Position numbers and translations under genes: made by a program. This document shows, one piece after another, positions 43,042 to 54,603 of a stretch of DNA of 64,000 nt. The notes below the pieces were generated by a model that saw only the letters and a program-made list of their open reading frames with translations, did not search any database and was not told where the DNA came from. Source of the stretch: Blepharisma japonicum (taxonomy: Eukaryota > Ciliophora > Heterotrichea > Heterotrichida > Blepharismidae). The stretch covers positions 248,001-312,000 of the forward strand of contig CATKHK010000010.1 in assembly GCA_949751835.1 (NCBI GenBank), given 5' to 3'. Positions within the stretch are counted from its first letter, which is position 1. Each line of letters opens with the position of its first letter.

Positions 43042-43828
43042 TTAGTTTTTCTTTTCACCCTCTGCGATAAAACTCGATTTTTTCGGTTCTGTAGCTTCAA
43101 GCACAAATATCTGACCTCCAAGTTCAAAATAAGATTTTTCTTCAATTTGATTTTCTTCTATATGCTTCTCAATTTTGTACCTTTTCAAAGATATATCCCT
43201 TCCTAAGCAAATATGCTTATTCTTATTAAAATAAGTTGAAAGACCAGACAAAGATCGTGTACTTAAAGTAGAAAGTTGCTCTTTAGATGCATTCTCTATA
43301 TAGTTAATAAATGTCTTTTGCTTTTTCCTTTTAATAAATAGTGGTTTCTTTTTGGATCAGATTTTAACAGTATGATTTGGAAAACCTTTATCAATATAAA
43401 GGGCATTTCTAAGCTCATTGAATTTATCATTTATTTCATTAGGTGTGTACTTCAAGCTCTTTTTATTAGCTAAGGCCCATCTCAAATATTTATTTTTGAA
43501 TTCGGGCATCTTCTGACTAATAAATGAAAAATATGGTTCTATACTATCAACCAGCTCTATCTTAGCTTTGAAGGCAGAAAATATAAGTAACTCTCCATCA
43601 AATTTTTGCAATGCTTTAAATGGGAATCTTTCTAAATAAAGTACCCAGAGGGCTAATTCAAGTTCATTAAGCATTAAATCATTTACAATTTCGTTTAGTT
43701 CTTTTTGGATAGAATAGCTTTCGGCTCTTGAATAAGAAAATGCTTTTCGTATTAATCGACTTATCATTTGCTCTAAGACTTGAGTCCTTCCATTAATTTT
43801 GTATTGAGAATTAAGTTTTTCATAAGCA
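43042..43828 (-). pseudogene. Array family subfamily C, copy 1 (5'-truncated at duplication junction)
   Basis: An open frame (one TGA=Trp) matching C2 along its length: NGRTQVLEQMISRLI, core IVNDLMLNELELALWVLYLE, LLIFSAFKAKIELVD, a MPEFKNKYLRWALANKK helix, EINDKFNELRNALY, and a C-terminus ending in YFELGGQIFVLEA. The first 22 or so codons of C2, including its ATG, are missing: homology to C2 stops at about 43828 and DNA homologous to 37390 begins. An internal ATG at 43767 could still start a shorter protein of about 241 aa, so expression is not excluded. Confidence 0.75.
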
Positions 43829-46367
43829 AATATAACTTAAAAAAGTTGACCCTGAATCAGTTATGTGGCATTCTTGTCAAAACATTCTCAACTATTTTAA
43901 TTCGTGAAATTTAGACTCAAAACTTCAATTTGATTATTAACTATTATGAACTACTCTAATTTAATGATACTTGCTGGCCGAAAATAAGATGTTTAGAAAT
44001 TTAAATTAAATCTACATAATTTTTATATCAAGGATTTATTTATTAATTAAGTTTCGAAGCTCAAGCTTCATTTAATGTTTATAATCAATTTCTTTTAAAA
44101 TTTAATTTTAATTAATATAAATAAGAAATTTGTTCTTAACAAAGGAATAAAATATGCTTCAGAATAGCAAAAAGGATAGCTTATGATTTGATATTTTAAC
44201 GGGGATGGCAATCAAAAAATTTCTTGAATTAATTTAAATTGCAACAATAAAATTTATAAGAAATTATTAAAAAGTGATATTTTTAAAAATCAAAAAAATG
44301 TATTTTTCTTCATCAACAATAATCGATTAATATATTTAAAATATTTTCATACTTCCATATATACTCCCGATAAAATCTAAATTTTATTGATAAATTCAAA
44401 ATTTGCTGCTTTATAAATAGGATGATTAGAATCAATTTTTAGATAAATTATTTAAATTCTGAGACTTTATTATAATGGTTTATGTGCTCAATATTCTTAA
44501 TTTTTTAAAATTCAATTATTTTTTATTAAATATTTAGATTAGACGCTTTGCGACTTTTCTTTTATTATAAATTGCAAAACTCTCTTTTCAATTGGTTATT
44601 TTTTTTCTTCTGACAGTATCCATATAAATAAAATCATATGACTTTAATTTCAAAAATATTTTTTTTATAAATTAGGTTGTTTCTAATATATCATTCTTTA
44701 GGCATAATATTTTCAAAATATCCTTTAATTTATATTTCCTACTTATAAAAGGATTTTTAATAAGCAATTTATGGATAAAATGAGCACTAAATGCGTGCTA
44801 AATTTTAGAAAAATGACTTATTGAAGGAAAAAGAATAAAGAAGCATATATTTGAAAACTATAAGGACTAAATTATAGGGTAATATGACTAGCAAATATGG
44901 TTTATCTAAATATTTAAAGAAATATAAAATCCTCGAAAACTAGGAAGGTTTGGTCTAAAGAAGCTTAACTCCTTTAACATTAAATATAATAGCAGATTAT
45001 AGTTATGCTTTCAATTAGCTTTTTATACTTGTGCTATTTGAAAGAGCTCCTAAACTTTTTCTGACTTTGACTTAGAAGATAGACTAAGTTAAGTTTAGAT
45101 ATCGCAAAAGAATATTGGATATATTGAAATGGTTACTAAAATATCTTGAGGCTCATCCAATACTCCAAAACTCTAGGAAGATGGTGTAGAAGGATTTCCT
45201 TCTTGCCTAATGCAAGAATTTGATGAGCATCTTAATAATATCTGCAGCCGTAATTTGCAGGTGTTGGTGTGGCTATTTTCGAGATTTTTCTTTTTGGAAT
45301 CAATCAAATATTGAAATAATTTCTTAGTAGCTACAGAAATAATTTCTTCTTATTTCAATGCTGAAGCTAAGTTTTTAGAATGAAATGGTCAGGGTCTATA
45401 GAAAATGGGTGGGCACTTGCTCTTTAAGCATATAAATACAGCCAAAACTTATCAAAATTCATATGTAATCTTTTTCTATCCTATTTCGCTCTATCTTAAG
45501 GCTTGAAATGCTACGCTAAGCAGCTAGTTAGTAATTGTCTTCATTCTTGTACATGACCTAATAAGTTATTTTTAAACTATTTAAGAAAATAAAGCTAAAT
45601 AGATAGAAAGTAATAAAATATCGAGCTTTTGTTCTAACAGATGCAGCTTGGATAGGCTTTAGCTTATGCAGAATTATAAAACTGTGATAACTACAGCCAA
45701 AATAATTTACATACTTAGCATGTGTTTTCGGTTTTTATCAGGTAATTTGATATTCAACCTAAAATCTGATAAAGCAAGAAGAGGTGTTTTCAAAGTTTCT
45801 TAGCTCAAGAATAAGCCAAAATCCTTCCAGGATGTTGTATAATAATAAGATAATTAGGGGAAGATGCAAATATAAAGCCAAGCAGAATTCTTAAAAATAT
45901 TGAAATACGAATTTTATTATTTAACAAAAAATTCCAAAGCTTGTTTCTTAGTCTTTCAGTTTTAGCTCATATTTATTCCTTCTATTGCAGTTTATATTGA
46001 AACTCGCAAAATCATCAGAGCATTTGATTAAAAAATATTCTGATTATGCATTTCATGGGAGAAGCTTACTTTTTATCATAGAACTATAAAAGACCTCAAT
46101 ATCTGAAGCTTAATTAAATTGAGGATTTAGCTATCGCTTTTTACTAAACTTTCTTTTAAACTAATTAAGAAATATAATAAAAAATAAAAACTTTTAATCT
46201 TCCACTTTATTAGGTTGTTTTAATATGAAATTTCTTATATCCGAGATCGATTCCAGAAAAATTCCTATTAATTTAATTCCAACAGAAATCCGAACAATTA
46301 AAGTTGAACTATTCTAAAGCCTATTTTAAATCATGCAGTTTAGATAAATAGTGATTATTTTTTACTT
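43829..46367. other. 2.5-kb non-coding array spacer (right copy)
   Basis: Homologous to 37390-39589. Differences are small indels plus two larger ones: about 120 bp near 44040-44165 and 179 bp at 45952-46130, both present only here. No gene recognised. Confidence 0.6.
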
Positions 46368-47279
46368 TTAATAGCTGCTAAAAAAATCATCAGGATTGAA
46401 ATCATCGTTTTTATATAAGCCATCACAAAATTTCAAGATTTTTTCTATTTCAAGATCTTGCTTTACTTCTGTGATATCATCATTAGGCTCTACTATTTTA
46501 TCAATTTTTTCAGCCTTTCTTATTTTTCTTGGCTCTGATACATATTTTATAGTCCTTGCCTTCTTAGCTTTTACCATTAGCTTTGGTATTTTGTGTACAA
46601 TCTTTTGTTTTTCGCTTTTATCTTGTTTAGTCTTTTGAATTTCCTTTACTTTCCTTTCTGCATACGGTGTTGCTGTTAGCAATATTGCATCAACATAAAA
46701 ATTATAGCTCAACTCTCCATAATCAATTTCTGCATCTTTAAACTTTTTTAAGTCATTTAATTTGCTGTTAATCGCTTTAATCTCTATCTCAAATTGATTT
46801 TCATATTGTTGATGCCACAAATTAAAATTTTTTTGAAAATTTTCAATTTTTGCCATTAAATAAACTTTGATTGGTTTAATGTTATTCCCATTTAAATATA
46901 ATTTTGCCTTGTATGCTGAAAAGAGCAAAACTTGCTCAGAGAAAGTATCAAAATTCTTCCAAACTATTTTTTCTAAATAAATTGCCCAGAGCGCTATTTC
47001 GATCTCACTCATCATAAGTTCGTCGATTATTCCTGATAAATTAACATAAAGCCGTTTCATTTGAAACTCTCGGGTGATGCTTTTGCTCATCATAATTCGT
47101 CTGAGCATTCTTTCTGTAAGCTCTGGTCTTCCAAGTAATCTAAATTGGTGATTTATAGAGCTGTAGATTTTAAGTAAGCATCCAATTGTACTCTCTTTCG
47201 AAGAGTTTTCTATTCTGCTTGAATTTTCATATGAATCTGGAAGAGTGTGATAAATCGTTGAAAATCCCGCTGTATTCAT
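46368..47279 (-). CDS. Array family protein, subfamily B, copy 2
   Basis: A 303-aa intact frame, the twin of B1 in the second repeat unit. It has the same GRPELTERMLRRIM, core GIIDELMMSEIEIALWAIYL, VLLFSAYKAK, KAINSKLNDLKK, VDAILLTATPYAER, Lys/Arg-rich region and acidic end, with four extra C-terminal residues (FSSY). Differences from B1 cluster in the first 40 residues, while the core is almost unchanged, which suggests purifying selection on the core after duplication. Only TGG encodes Trp. Confidence 0.8.
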   Translation of the reverse strand: MNTAGFSTIYHTLPDSYENSSRIENSSKESTIGCLLKIYSSINHQFRLLGRPELTERMLRRIMMSKSITREFQMKRLYVNLSGIIDELMMSEIEIALWAIYLEKIVWKNFDTFSEQVLLFSAYKAKLYLNGNNIKPIKVYLMAKIENFQKNFNLWHQQYENQFEIEIKAINSKLNDLKKFKDAEIDYGELSYNFYVDAILLTATPYAERKVKEIQKTKQDKSEKQKIVHKIPKLMVKAKKARTIKYVSEPRKIRKAEKIDKIVEPNDDITEVKQDLEIEKILKFCDGLYKNDDFNPDDFFSSY

Positions 47280-48036
47280 CTTAATTTACCGAATTAATTA
47301 ATTTATTATTCTTTTAAAATGCTTATAAAATTAGCTTAATTTAGGAATTTATTAAACATTATTTTCTTCTGATCATAATTTAGAAAGAAAGAAAGAAAGA
47401 ATGGGTATTTTATATATTATAAAATAAGACCCAATGCTTTATATTCTTTAGAGGTACCTTCATTGATCTAAAAAAATTTTGTTTTAAATTCAATTTTTTT
47501 GAACAAATTAAAACAATTTAAGGAAGCCTAGTCTAGCTCTAGCCTTGAGAAAGATTTTTGTGGAATCTTTTGGAAATTCAGTTATAATTCCAAATAGAAA
47601 GAATTTTTGAATGATTACTAAATCTGCTGCAAATTAGATTTTATAATATAAAAAATGTATCTAATAAAATTTAAATCTTATAAATTCTTATGTAAATTTT
47701 TATTCGCTTTTAGCATAAAGATCTAGGGTTTTTTATTTAAGGATTGCTTTAAAAATTCTTTAGGCTTATTTTAGATGCTAATAGATTTAGCTTGATAAAA
47801 AATTAGAGTAGCCTTTTTTTCTGTAAAAAGCAAATGGCTGATGAAATCTAAATTCATTATGATTAATTTCTTTTATGTAAAAATTAAACTCTACACAAAG
47901 TATAATCATTTCTTTGCTTATTTTTTTATTTCATAAATTATCGGGCACTTTTTGACTTAAAATTTTAGTTTGCACTTGATATTTAAAATAAAAGCCTAAT
48001 ATCAGAAATCTTAATAAAGAAGAAATATCGTTTTAT
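47280..48036. other. B-A spacer (second unit)
   Basis: About 760 bp, AT-rich, homologous to 40490-41276. A GAAA repeat (47383-47400) lies upstream of B2. Contains GATGAAATCTAAATTCATT near 47840. Confidence 0.55.
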
Positions 48037-48972
48037 TTAATCCGAATGTTTTTGTAGAAATTCTTCAGGGTTCAAGTCATTGTAATCTATCAATCCATCA
48101 CAAAAATCTTCAATTTTTGTTATGTCAGGATCTTTATCTTCAGGATCCATAGTATTTATTAGATTGTCGTCTTTTTCAATTTTCATTTTTTTTTCACTCG
48201 CCTTTTGAATTCTTTTCGGTAATTGAATTTTTGGGGTTATATTACCATTTTCGTCTTTAATTTCTTCGATTTTATTTTTCTCAACAGATTTTACCATAGA
48301 TATTTGATCGCTTTTAACACTATATGGTGCCGAAGTCAATGAAATAAGGTTAATGTAATCATTATGATTTGTGAAGCAATAATCGCTTTCACTGTCTTTG
48401 ACTAATTTTAGCATATTCAGTTTTTGATTAATCATTTTTAAGTCTACTTTAAATCCAAGTTCGTATTTTTTAATTCAGGATTGGAAACTTTCTTCAAAAT
48501 CATTTATTTTCGCAATGAGATACATTCGATATGGTTCAATGTTGTTTCCGTTGAAATATTGTTTTGCCTTGTATGCTGAGAATAAAAGAAGCTGCTCAGT
48601 ATAAGTATCAAAGTTCTTCCATACTAAATTTTCTAAGTAAATTGCTCACAACGCAATCTCTAATTCATTTAGCATAAGCTCATCGATAATTCCTAATAAG
48701 TTTATATATAAAGGCATTGCCTGAGAGTCTTTTGGGATATTATCATTTTTTATGATGCGTCTAAGCATTCGCTCTGTCAATTCTGACCTTCCTAGCATCT
48801 TAAATTGGCTCTTTAAATAATCATAAGACTTTATAGAGTTTACTCTGTTTTCATCTCCTTGTATTCTTTCAGTTTCATTTGGTCTTTTATCCGACGATTG
48901 TAAAAAGTTGCTTGGGAAGCCTTTAAAGCTCATTTCCATCCTTTGAAATTCTGCTTTATTATTTGATAACAA
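48037..48972 (-). CDS. Array family protein, subfamily A, copy 3
   Basis: A 311-aa intact protein, read through TGA=Trp twice (48643-48645 and the SWIKKYE helix). Motifs: GRSELTERMLRRI near 70, core LLGIIDELMLNELEIALWA, LLLFSAYKAKQYFNGNNIEP, KINDFEESFQSWIKKYE, LKMINQKLNMLK, a Lys-rich stretch (EKKMKIEKDDN) and the acidic tail FCDGLIDYNDLNPEEF. The twin A2 in the first unit is broken, so this is the intact member of the pair. Function unknown. Confidence 0.78.
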
Positions 48973-50857
48973 TTAAAAATGGAGAAAATGGATTCTATCA
49001 GATTTAAGAGTAATCTAAAAAGTTTACCTAAGAATGAAAAAGAATGACATAAAATAGTTGCAGAAGTGTAATTATCTGCTGATTACTATTAGAATGATGA
49101 ATAAAGATGTGAAATGCTTTAAGCAATCAAAATGGCATTAAGCAATAATTTATGTGTACTCATAATTGATGTAAGTATAATCTTGAAAATTTAAATTCTA
49201 ATGATTTTGAGTTCTTAGTGAAAATATCTTTTCTTTTGCTCATGATATTGCTGGCTATTTCTCTTATAAGAGACTATCTATTTAATTTTGAAATAAACCA
49301 TTTATTAGGCTTAAAAAATGAAAGGTTTAATTGGCTTTTATCAAGCGTTCTCAAATATGTTTTGCTTCATTCAAGTTTAGACTCAAAATCTTCAATTTGA
49401 TAATAAAATATTGATTTAGCGATTTTTGTCGATAAAAATAGCGTTCTTAAAAAATTGTAAAAATTTAAATCTGTTGGGGGTTTATTAACTAAAGCTATAT
49501 TTTATTTAGAAGTAAATTCGATATGTCAAATTTGATTTAATTTTTTTTATTTTAATTAATATATATAAGAAAATTTAGCATCTGCATAGATCGATTGAAG
49601 CAGCTTTTGAGCTTTCAGTCCTAGTTAAACTTTTTCAAATGAAATAGCAAACTGAGGATTAAGAAGTTACCATAAAAGTGCTGGCTATTAAGCTTCGATA
49701 AAATATCTGTTGGGAACTAAAACTCTAAAACTACTTTAGAATAGTTCGCCACTACTAATAAGGTATAGCTTCCATATATAAACCTAAAATTTAATCATAA
49801 ATTTAAAATTTACTGTATTATATGTAAATGATTGCATTTATTTTTTTAGCTAAATAATTAAATTATTCAAATCTCGACAATTTTATTATTATGGCTAATA
49901 TGTGCAATAGTCATAATTTTTAATATTCAATAACTTTTTATTTTAAATTTTTTGATTAGATGTCTAATCGCTTTTTAATAATTGAAATCACTTTTCCAAT
50001 TATTACTTGCTTTTTCTTCCATCAGTATCCATATAAATAAAAAATATAGCTTAAGCATCAAAGATATTTTCCACTCAAATTAAATTGCTTCTTATATGTC
50101 ATTCTATCTCATAGCATTCATAAAGTACTTTTATTAGATATTCCTTTACAAAAGAATTCTAAATAGCCATTTGTGAAAATAAACTATAAATTAGTGCTAG
50201 AACTTTTCGAAAATGATTTATTTTAAAGAAAAGTAAATTTTGACTAATATAATGAAATTACAATTGAAAATTATGAGCATTAAATAATAGGCAGAAAAAA
50301 TGGCTAAGTATATTATGAGATATTTCTGCTGAAATTAAAAGGATATATAAAATTTCTCAAAAACTGTTTAGATAAATATATATTTGTTGAATAAATTTTT
50401 TATAGTGTTTGATAAACTTTATATTTTGTGAGGTATATAGAGCAGTCCTACACATGATAAATAAAATTCAAAAAATTGAAATGCCCATATAGTAATGCTT
50501 CATTAATATAATATTTTGTGTTTTTTACTCTTGATTAATAATAATCTTTAAGCATTTGCTTCTTCTTTTCAGTTGAAAGCGTTTTAAACATCGTAATTCA
50601 ACTTGCAATATTTTCAGTAGAGTAAAGGACTAAACAACAAATAAAAATTAAATTCATAACTATGAATTCATTTGAAATAAATTCAAAAAACTATATCAAT
50701 TAAATATTTTTTTTCTTATTATATTCTTTAGGCCACTAAAAACAATTATGCTATTTTAATTATTAGAATTAATTAATCTGGCTCTTTACAATCCTTAATT
50801 TTATAAATTTTGAATGTTTAATTGTTTTACTGCTAAATTGCTAAGTGAATGTATTTA
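48973..50857. other. A-C spacer (second unit), with 1.2-kb extra block
   Basis: About 1.9 kb, AT-rich. The part 49565-50735 is absent from the first unit but has partial homology to 55460-56400 (for example CATCTGCATAGATCG near 49582 and ATCTGCATAGATCGGCTGAA near 55468). So the block is older than the duplication and was probably lost from the first unit. Confidence 0.55.
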
Positions 50858-51700
50858 TTACTTTTTCTTTTCATCCTCGGCAATAAAACTCGTTTGTCTC
50901 AGCTCAGTAGCTTCAAGCACAAATATCTGACCTCCAAGTTCAAAATAAGATTTTTCTTCAATTTGATTTTCTTCTATATTCTTCTCAACTTTGTGCCTTT
51001 TCAAAGATATCGCGCTTCCTAAGCAAATAGGCTTATTCTTATTAAAATTATTTGAAAGACAGGGCAAAGATCGTGTATTTAAAGTAGGAAGTTGCTCTTT
51101 AGATGCATCCTCTAAATAGTTAATAAATGTCTTTTGCTTTTTCCCTTTAATAAATAATGGTTTCTTTTTGGAACAAATTTTATTAGTATGATTTGGAAAA
51201 CCTTCATCAATATAAAGGGCATTTCTAAGCTCATTGAATTTATCATTTATTTCATTAGGTGTGTACTCCAAGTTCTTTTTATTAGCTAAGACCCATCTTA
51301 AATATTTATTTTTGAATTCTGGCATCTTCTGATCAATAAATGAAAAATATGATTCTATATTATCAGCCAGCTCCATCTTAGCTTTGAAGGCAGAAAATAT
51401 AAGTAACTCTTTGTCAAATTTTTGCAATGCTTTAAATGGGATTTTTTCTAAATAAACTACCCAGAGGGCTAATTCAAGCTCATTAAGCATTAAATCATTA
51501 ACAATTTCGTTTAGTTCTTTTTGGATAGAATAGTTTTGGGCTCTTGAAGAAGAAAATATTTTTCATATTAATTGACTTATCATTTGCTCTAAGACCTGAG
51601 TCCTTCCATTAATTTTGTATTGAGAATTAAGTGTTTCATAGGTCATTTCTTCATTTGGTGCGTATATCTCTTGAGCTTTGTCTTTACTTGAAGTAACCAT
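50858..51700 (-). CDS. Array family protein, subfamily C, copy 2
   Basis: A 280-aa intact protein from ATG 51700, reading one TGA as Trp in SQLIWKIFSSS. Motifs: TLNSQYKINGRTQVLEQMI near 30, core IVNDLMLNELELALWVVYLE around 75, LLIFSAFKAKMELAD, MPEFKNKYLRWVLANKKN, NEINDKFNELRNALY; C-terminal 110 residues are Lys/Asn/Ser-rich, with a KRHKVEKN stretch and a short hydrophobic FELGGQIFVLEA near the end. It lacks the FCDGL acidic tail of A and B. This copy shows the 5' end that C1 lost. Confidence 0.78.
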
Positions 51701-52099
51701 TTTAATTAGATTTTTATAACCTCTGCATTTTTTTTAACATTATCACTAGAATGAACCGCTGAGCCTAAGATAAATCAAATATAATTAAATGCATACTAAA
51801 TTGGCTTCAGCAACGCTCTATATATAAATTTTAAGGAGTTAGAGGAGTTATCTTATTTATTAAAAACTAAAATAAGTTTAATATAGCTAAACTTGTTAAT
51901 TTCTGCTTTAAATTATTAGGCCTTATAAAATATAATCTTAGTCTATTTTTTATATTTAATATTTAAAATAATAAAATAAAAATCTCTTTATTTAATTTAT
52001 ATTTTCTTAGAAATATAATTTAATAATTTTCTTATTTCTATATACTCTTTTTTATGAGTATATTTAATTATTTTCTTAAATAAGATTTTGGTGAATTTT
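51701..52099. other. C-D spacer
   Basis: About 400 bp, AT-rich. Homologous to 58440-58770 (upstream side of D2) and 62560-62760; shared wording includes GCCCAAGATAAATGAAAT-like and TTGGCT(G/T)(A/C)AGCAAC-like segments. No gene. Confidence 0.5.
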
Positions 52100-52816
52100 T
52101 TTTGATAAAGCAAGCCAGAATCATTAACTCTGCTTTAGGAATTCTCCCTTCAATGCTTTATGATTTTTAAAAAGGCAGCTATATTTGCCATCCTTCAATT
52201 TCATCAATAATTTTTATGCATTTTTGATAGGTTGATTCGAAATCAAAAGTGCTCTGTTTTCTTTATTTTCATTTGATTCAGCTTTATTTTCCATGTAAAT
52301 TCAGAAGATCTCATAATGCATTCTGAGAAAAATGCAAATATTGTTATAGGCTATCTGAATTTGTTATTAATATCTGTATACTATCATCAAAGATTCTTTT
52401 TTCTTTTTATTTTTGGTATTATAATTTAAAATTTTGGGTATTTTTGTTATAGAAGAGCGAAAAATGCTCTCTATCATCCAGCTTTATTTTATTTAAATGC
52501 TGCAAAGGTTAAGATATCTTCATTGCAACCTTTTATCTTCTCTTTCATAATATATTTCTAAGCAAATAGTTTATAAGGCTAATTCGAGTAATCAAACATG
52601 AATTCGTCTACTATTTCACTTATGATCAAATGAAAGCATATTAACTAGCACCTGCAAGAACAACTTTCTTTATTAGCAGTATTAATATTATTCTATTTCT
52701 TTAATTTATCTTGAATTTTGTGTTAATTCTTTGAATTGCTCTAATGATGCCTCTTTGGTTTTTTATTTTATTAAATGAAATAATGCGATTTCTGAGCTCT
52801 ATTCTTCGATTATCAT
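52100..52816 (-). pseudogene. Array family subfamily D, copy 1 (decayed)
   Basis: Homologous to D2 and D3 along the full length: the start MIIEE is followed at once by TAG, and later blocks such as a FMFDYSN-like core, NAAK, and a QEFAFFSE-like helix can be followed only across several frame changes and stops. Order and orientation match D2 and D3. Clearly inactive; it is the most decayed recognisable copy in the array. Confidence 0.75.
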
Positions 52817-53732
52817 ATTATAAAATATTGCAGAATTTTTACTTAAACACAAAATGGTTTTAATATTAAGAAATTAAGATTGAGTGAAAAAATAATTGAT
52901 ATTTTTAGGCGTTACTCAAAATTTTAAAGACATTCTTCTTATAAATATTAAATTATAATTTTTAGAATTTTAAAATATTGAATTCATCAACAATAAATTT
53001 TTTTGAGGATATTTTGGTTAACCCGCTCTCGAGTGAAAAGGTGTTATGTATAATCCATTGGGATTATTTGCTACCAGGCTCCTACTTGAAGCCATTTTTC
53101 ACATGGAGCTCAAATTTTGCCTCTCCAATTAAAAAGAGCTCTTGGATTGGGTGATCTGACTGGTTAAAAGTGAGTTCGAAGTTAAAAATTGTGCTGCCTG
53201 GCAAAGTCTATCTCCAGACTAAAAGTTTGCTTTGCATCGATAAGTCAGGGTTTTGCTCAGTACCCAAGTTTGTTTTTGATTGCCCAAAGCTTTTGTTGTG
53301 AAGCATGCACAATTCAACAGTAGAAACTTTCATATAATTGCTTAATAAATATTTTTATTTTATAATAAATTATTTGGCAAAGAGGCTAGTATAGAAAGAT
53401 TAACACTAATAATGGTTTTAAAGTTTCCCTAGTTCTTTTAGATGCTAATGGTTTAATTTGATAAAAAATTAGAGTAATGATTTTCTGAAAAAGATATAGC
53501 TGATAAAATCCAAATTCATTGCAATTATTTCCTTTAGGCAAAGATTAAGTTCTATACAAATTGCAATTTAGCTTATTTTCTTATTTCATGAATTTATTGG
53601 ACACTTTTTGATGAGACAAATGAATTCTTTAAAAAAATTCGTTAAAATTTGATTATAAATTTTACATTGATACTTAAAACAAAACTAAGCCTAATATAAG
53701 AAAATATTAATAAAGAAGAAATATCGTTTTAT
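52817..53732. other. Spacer with GC-richer island
   Basis: About 920 bp. 52817-53010 resembles the DNA upstream of D3 (63816-64000). 53015-53335 is a sharply GC-richer island unlike the rest of the array; see findings. 53380-53732 matches the spacer downstream of other A genes. Confidence 0.55.
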
Positions 53733-54603
53733 TTAATCCGAATATTTTTTTAGAAATTCTTCAGGGTCGAAGTCATTGCAATCTCCAATCCATCACAATA
53801 CTTTTCAATTTTTATAATGTCAGGATCTTTATCTTCAGAATCCATAGTATTTATTAGATCGTCATCTTTTTCAATTTTCATTTTCTTTTCAGTCATCTTT
53901 TTAATTCTTTTTGGAGATTTAAATTTTTGAGTTATATTATCATTTTCGTCTTTAATTTATTCGATTTTATTTTTATCAACAGATTTAGCATAGATAATTG
54001 ATCACTTTTAACTGTATATGGTGCTAAAGTCAATAAAATAAGGTCAATATAATAGTTATAATTCAAAAAGCAATAATCGTTTTCATTATCTTTGACTAAT
54101 TTCAGCATATTTAGTTTTTGATTAATCATTTTTAAATCTACTTTAAATCCAAGTTCATATTTTTTAATTCAGGATTGGAAACTTTCTTCAAAATCATTTA
54201 TCTTTGTAATGTGATACATTCGATATGGCTCAATATTTTTTCAATTAAAATATTTTTTTGCCTTATATGTGGGTTTATATATTATTCAAAAAAATACTAA
54301 GTAAATTGCTCATAGCGCGATCTCTAATTCATTTAACATAAGCTCATCGATAATTCCTGATAAATTTATATATAAAGGTCTTTTCTGAAAATCTTTAGGG
54401 ATATTATCATTTTTTGTGATATGTCTAAGCATTCGCTCAGTTAATTCGGACCTTCCTAACATCTTAAATTGGCCCATTAACTCATGATAAGTTTTTGTAA
54501 AGTTTATTCTATTCCCATCATATTGCATTATTGCAGTTTCATTTGGTCTTTGAGTTGATGACTCTAAAAGTGTATTGTTGCTTGAAACGCCTTTAAAGCT
54601 CAC
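53733..54603 (-). pseudogene. Array family subfamily A, copy 4 (decayed)
   Basis: The start MSFKGVSSNNTLLESST and the core (GIIDELMLNELEIALW) are intact, but the segment corresponding to ENLVWKNFDTYTEQLLLFS is replaced by a shorter unrelated stretch without loss of frame, removing the conserved LLFSAYKAK helix. The frame continues through INDFEESFQSWIKKYE and MINQKLNMLK, then shifts near 53985 and ends at a TAA; the C-terminal tail survives out of frame. Likely inactive. Confidence 0.75.
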
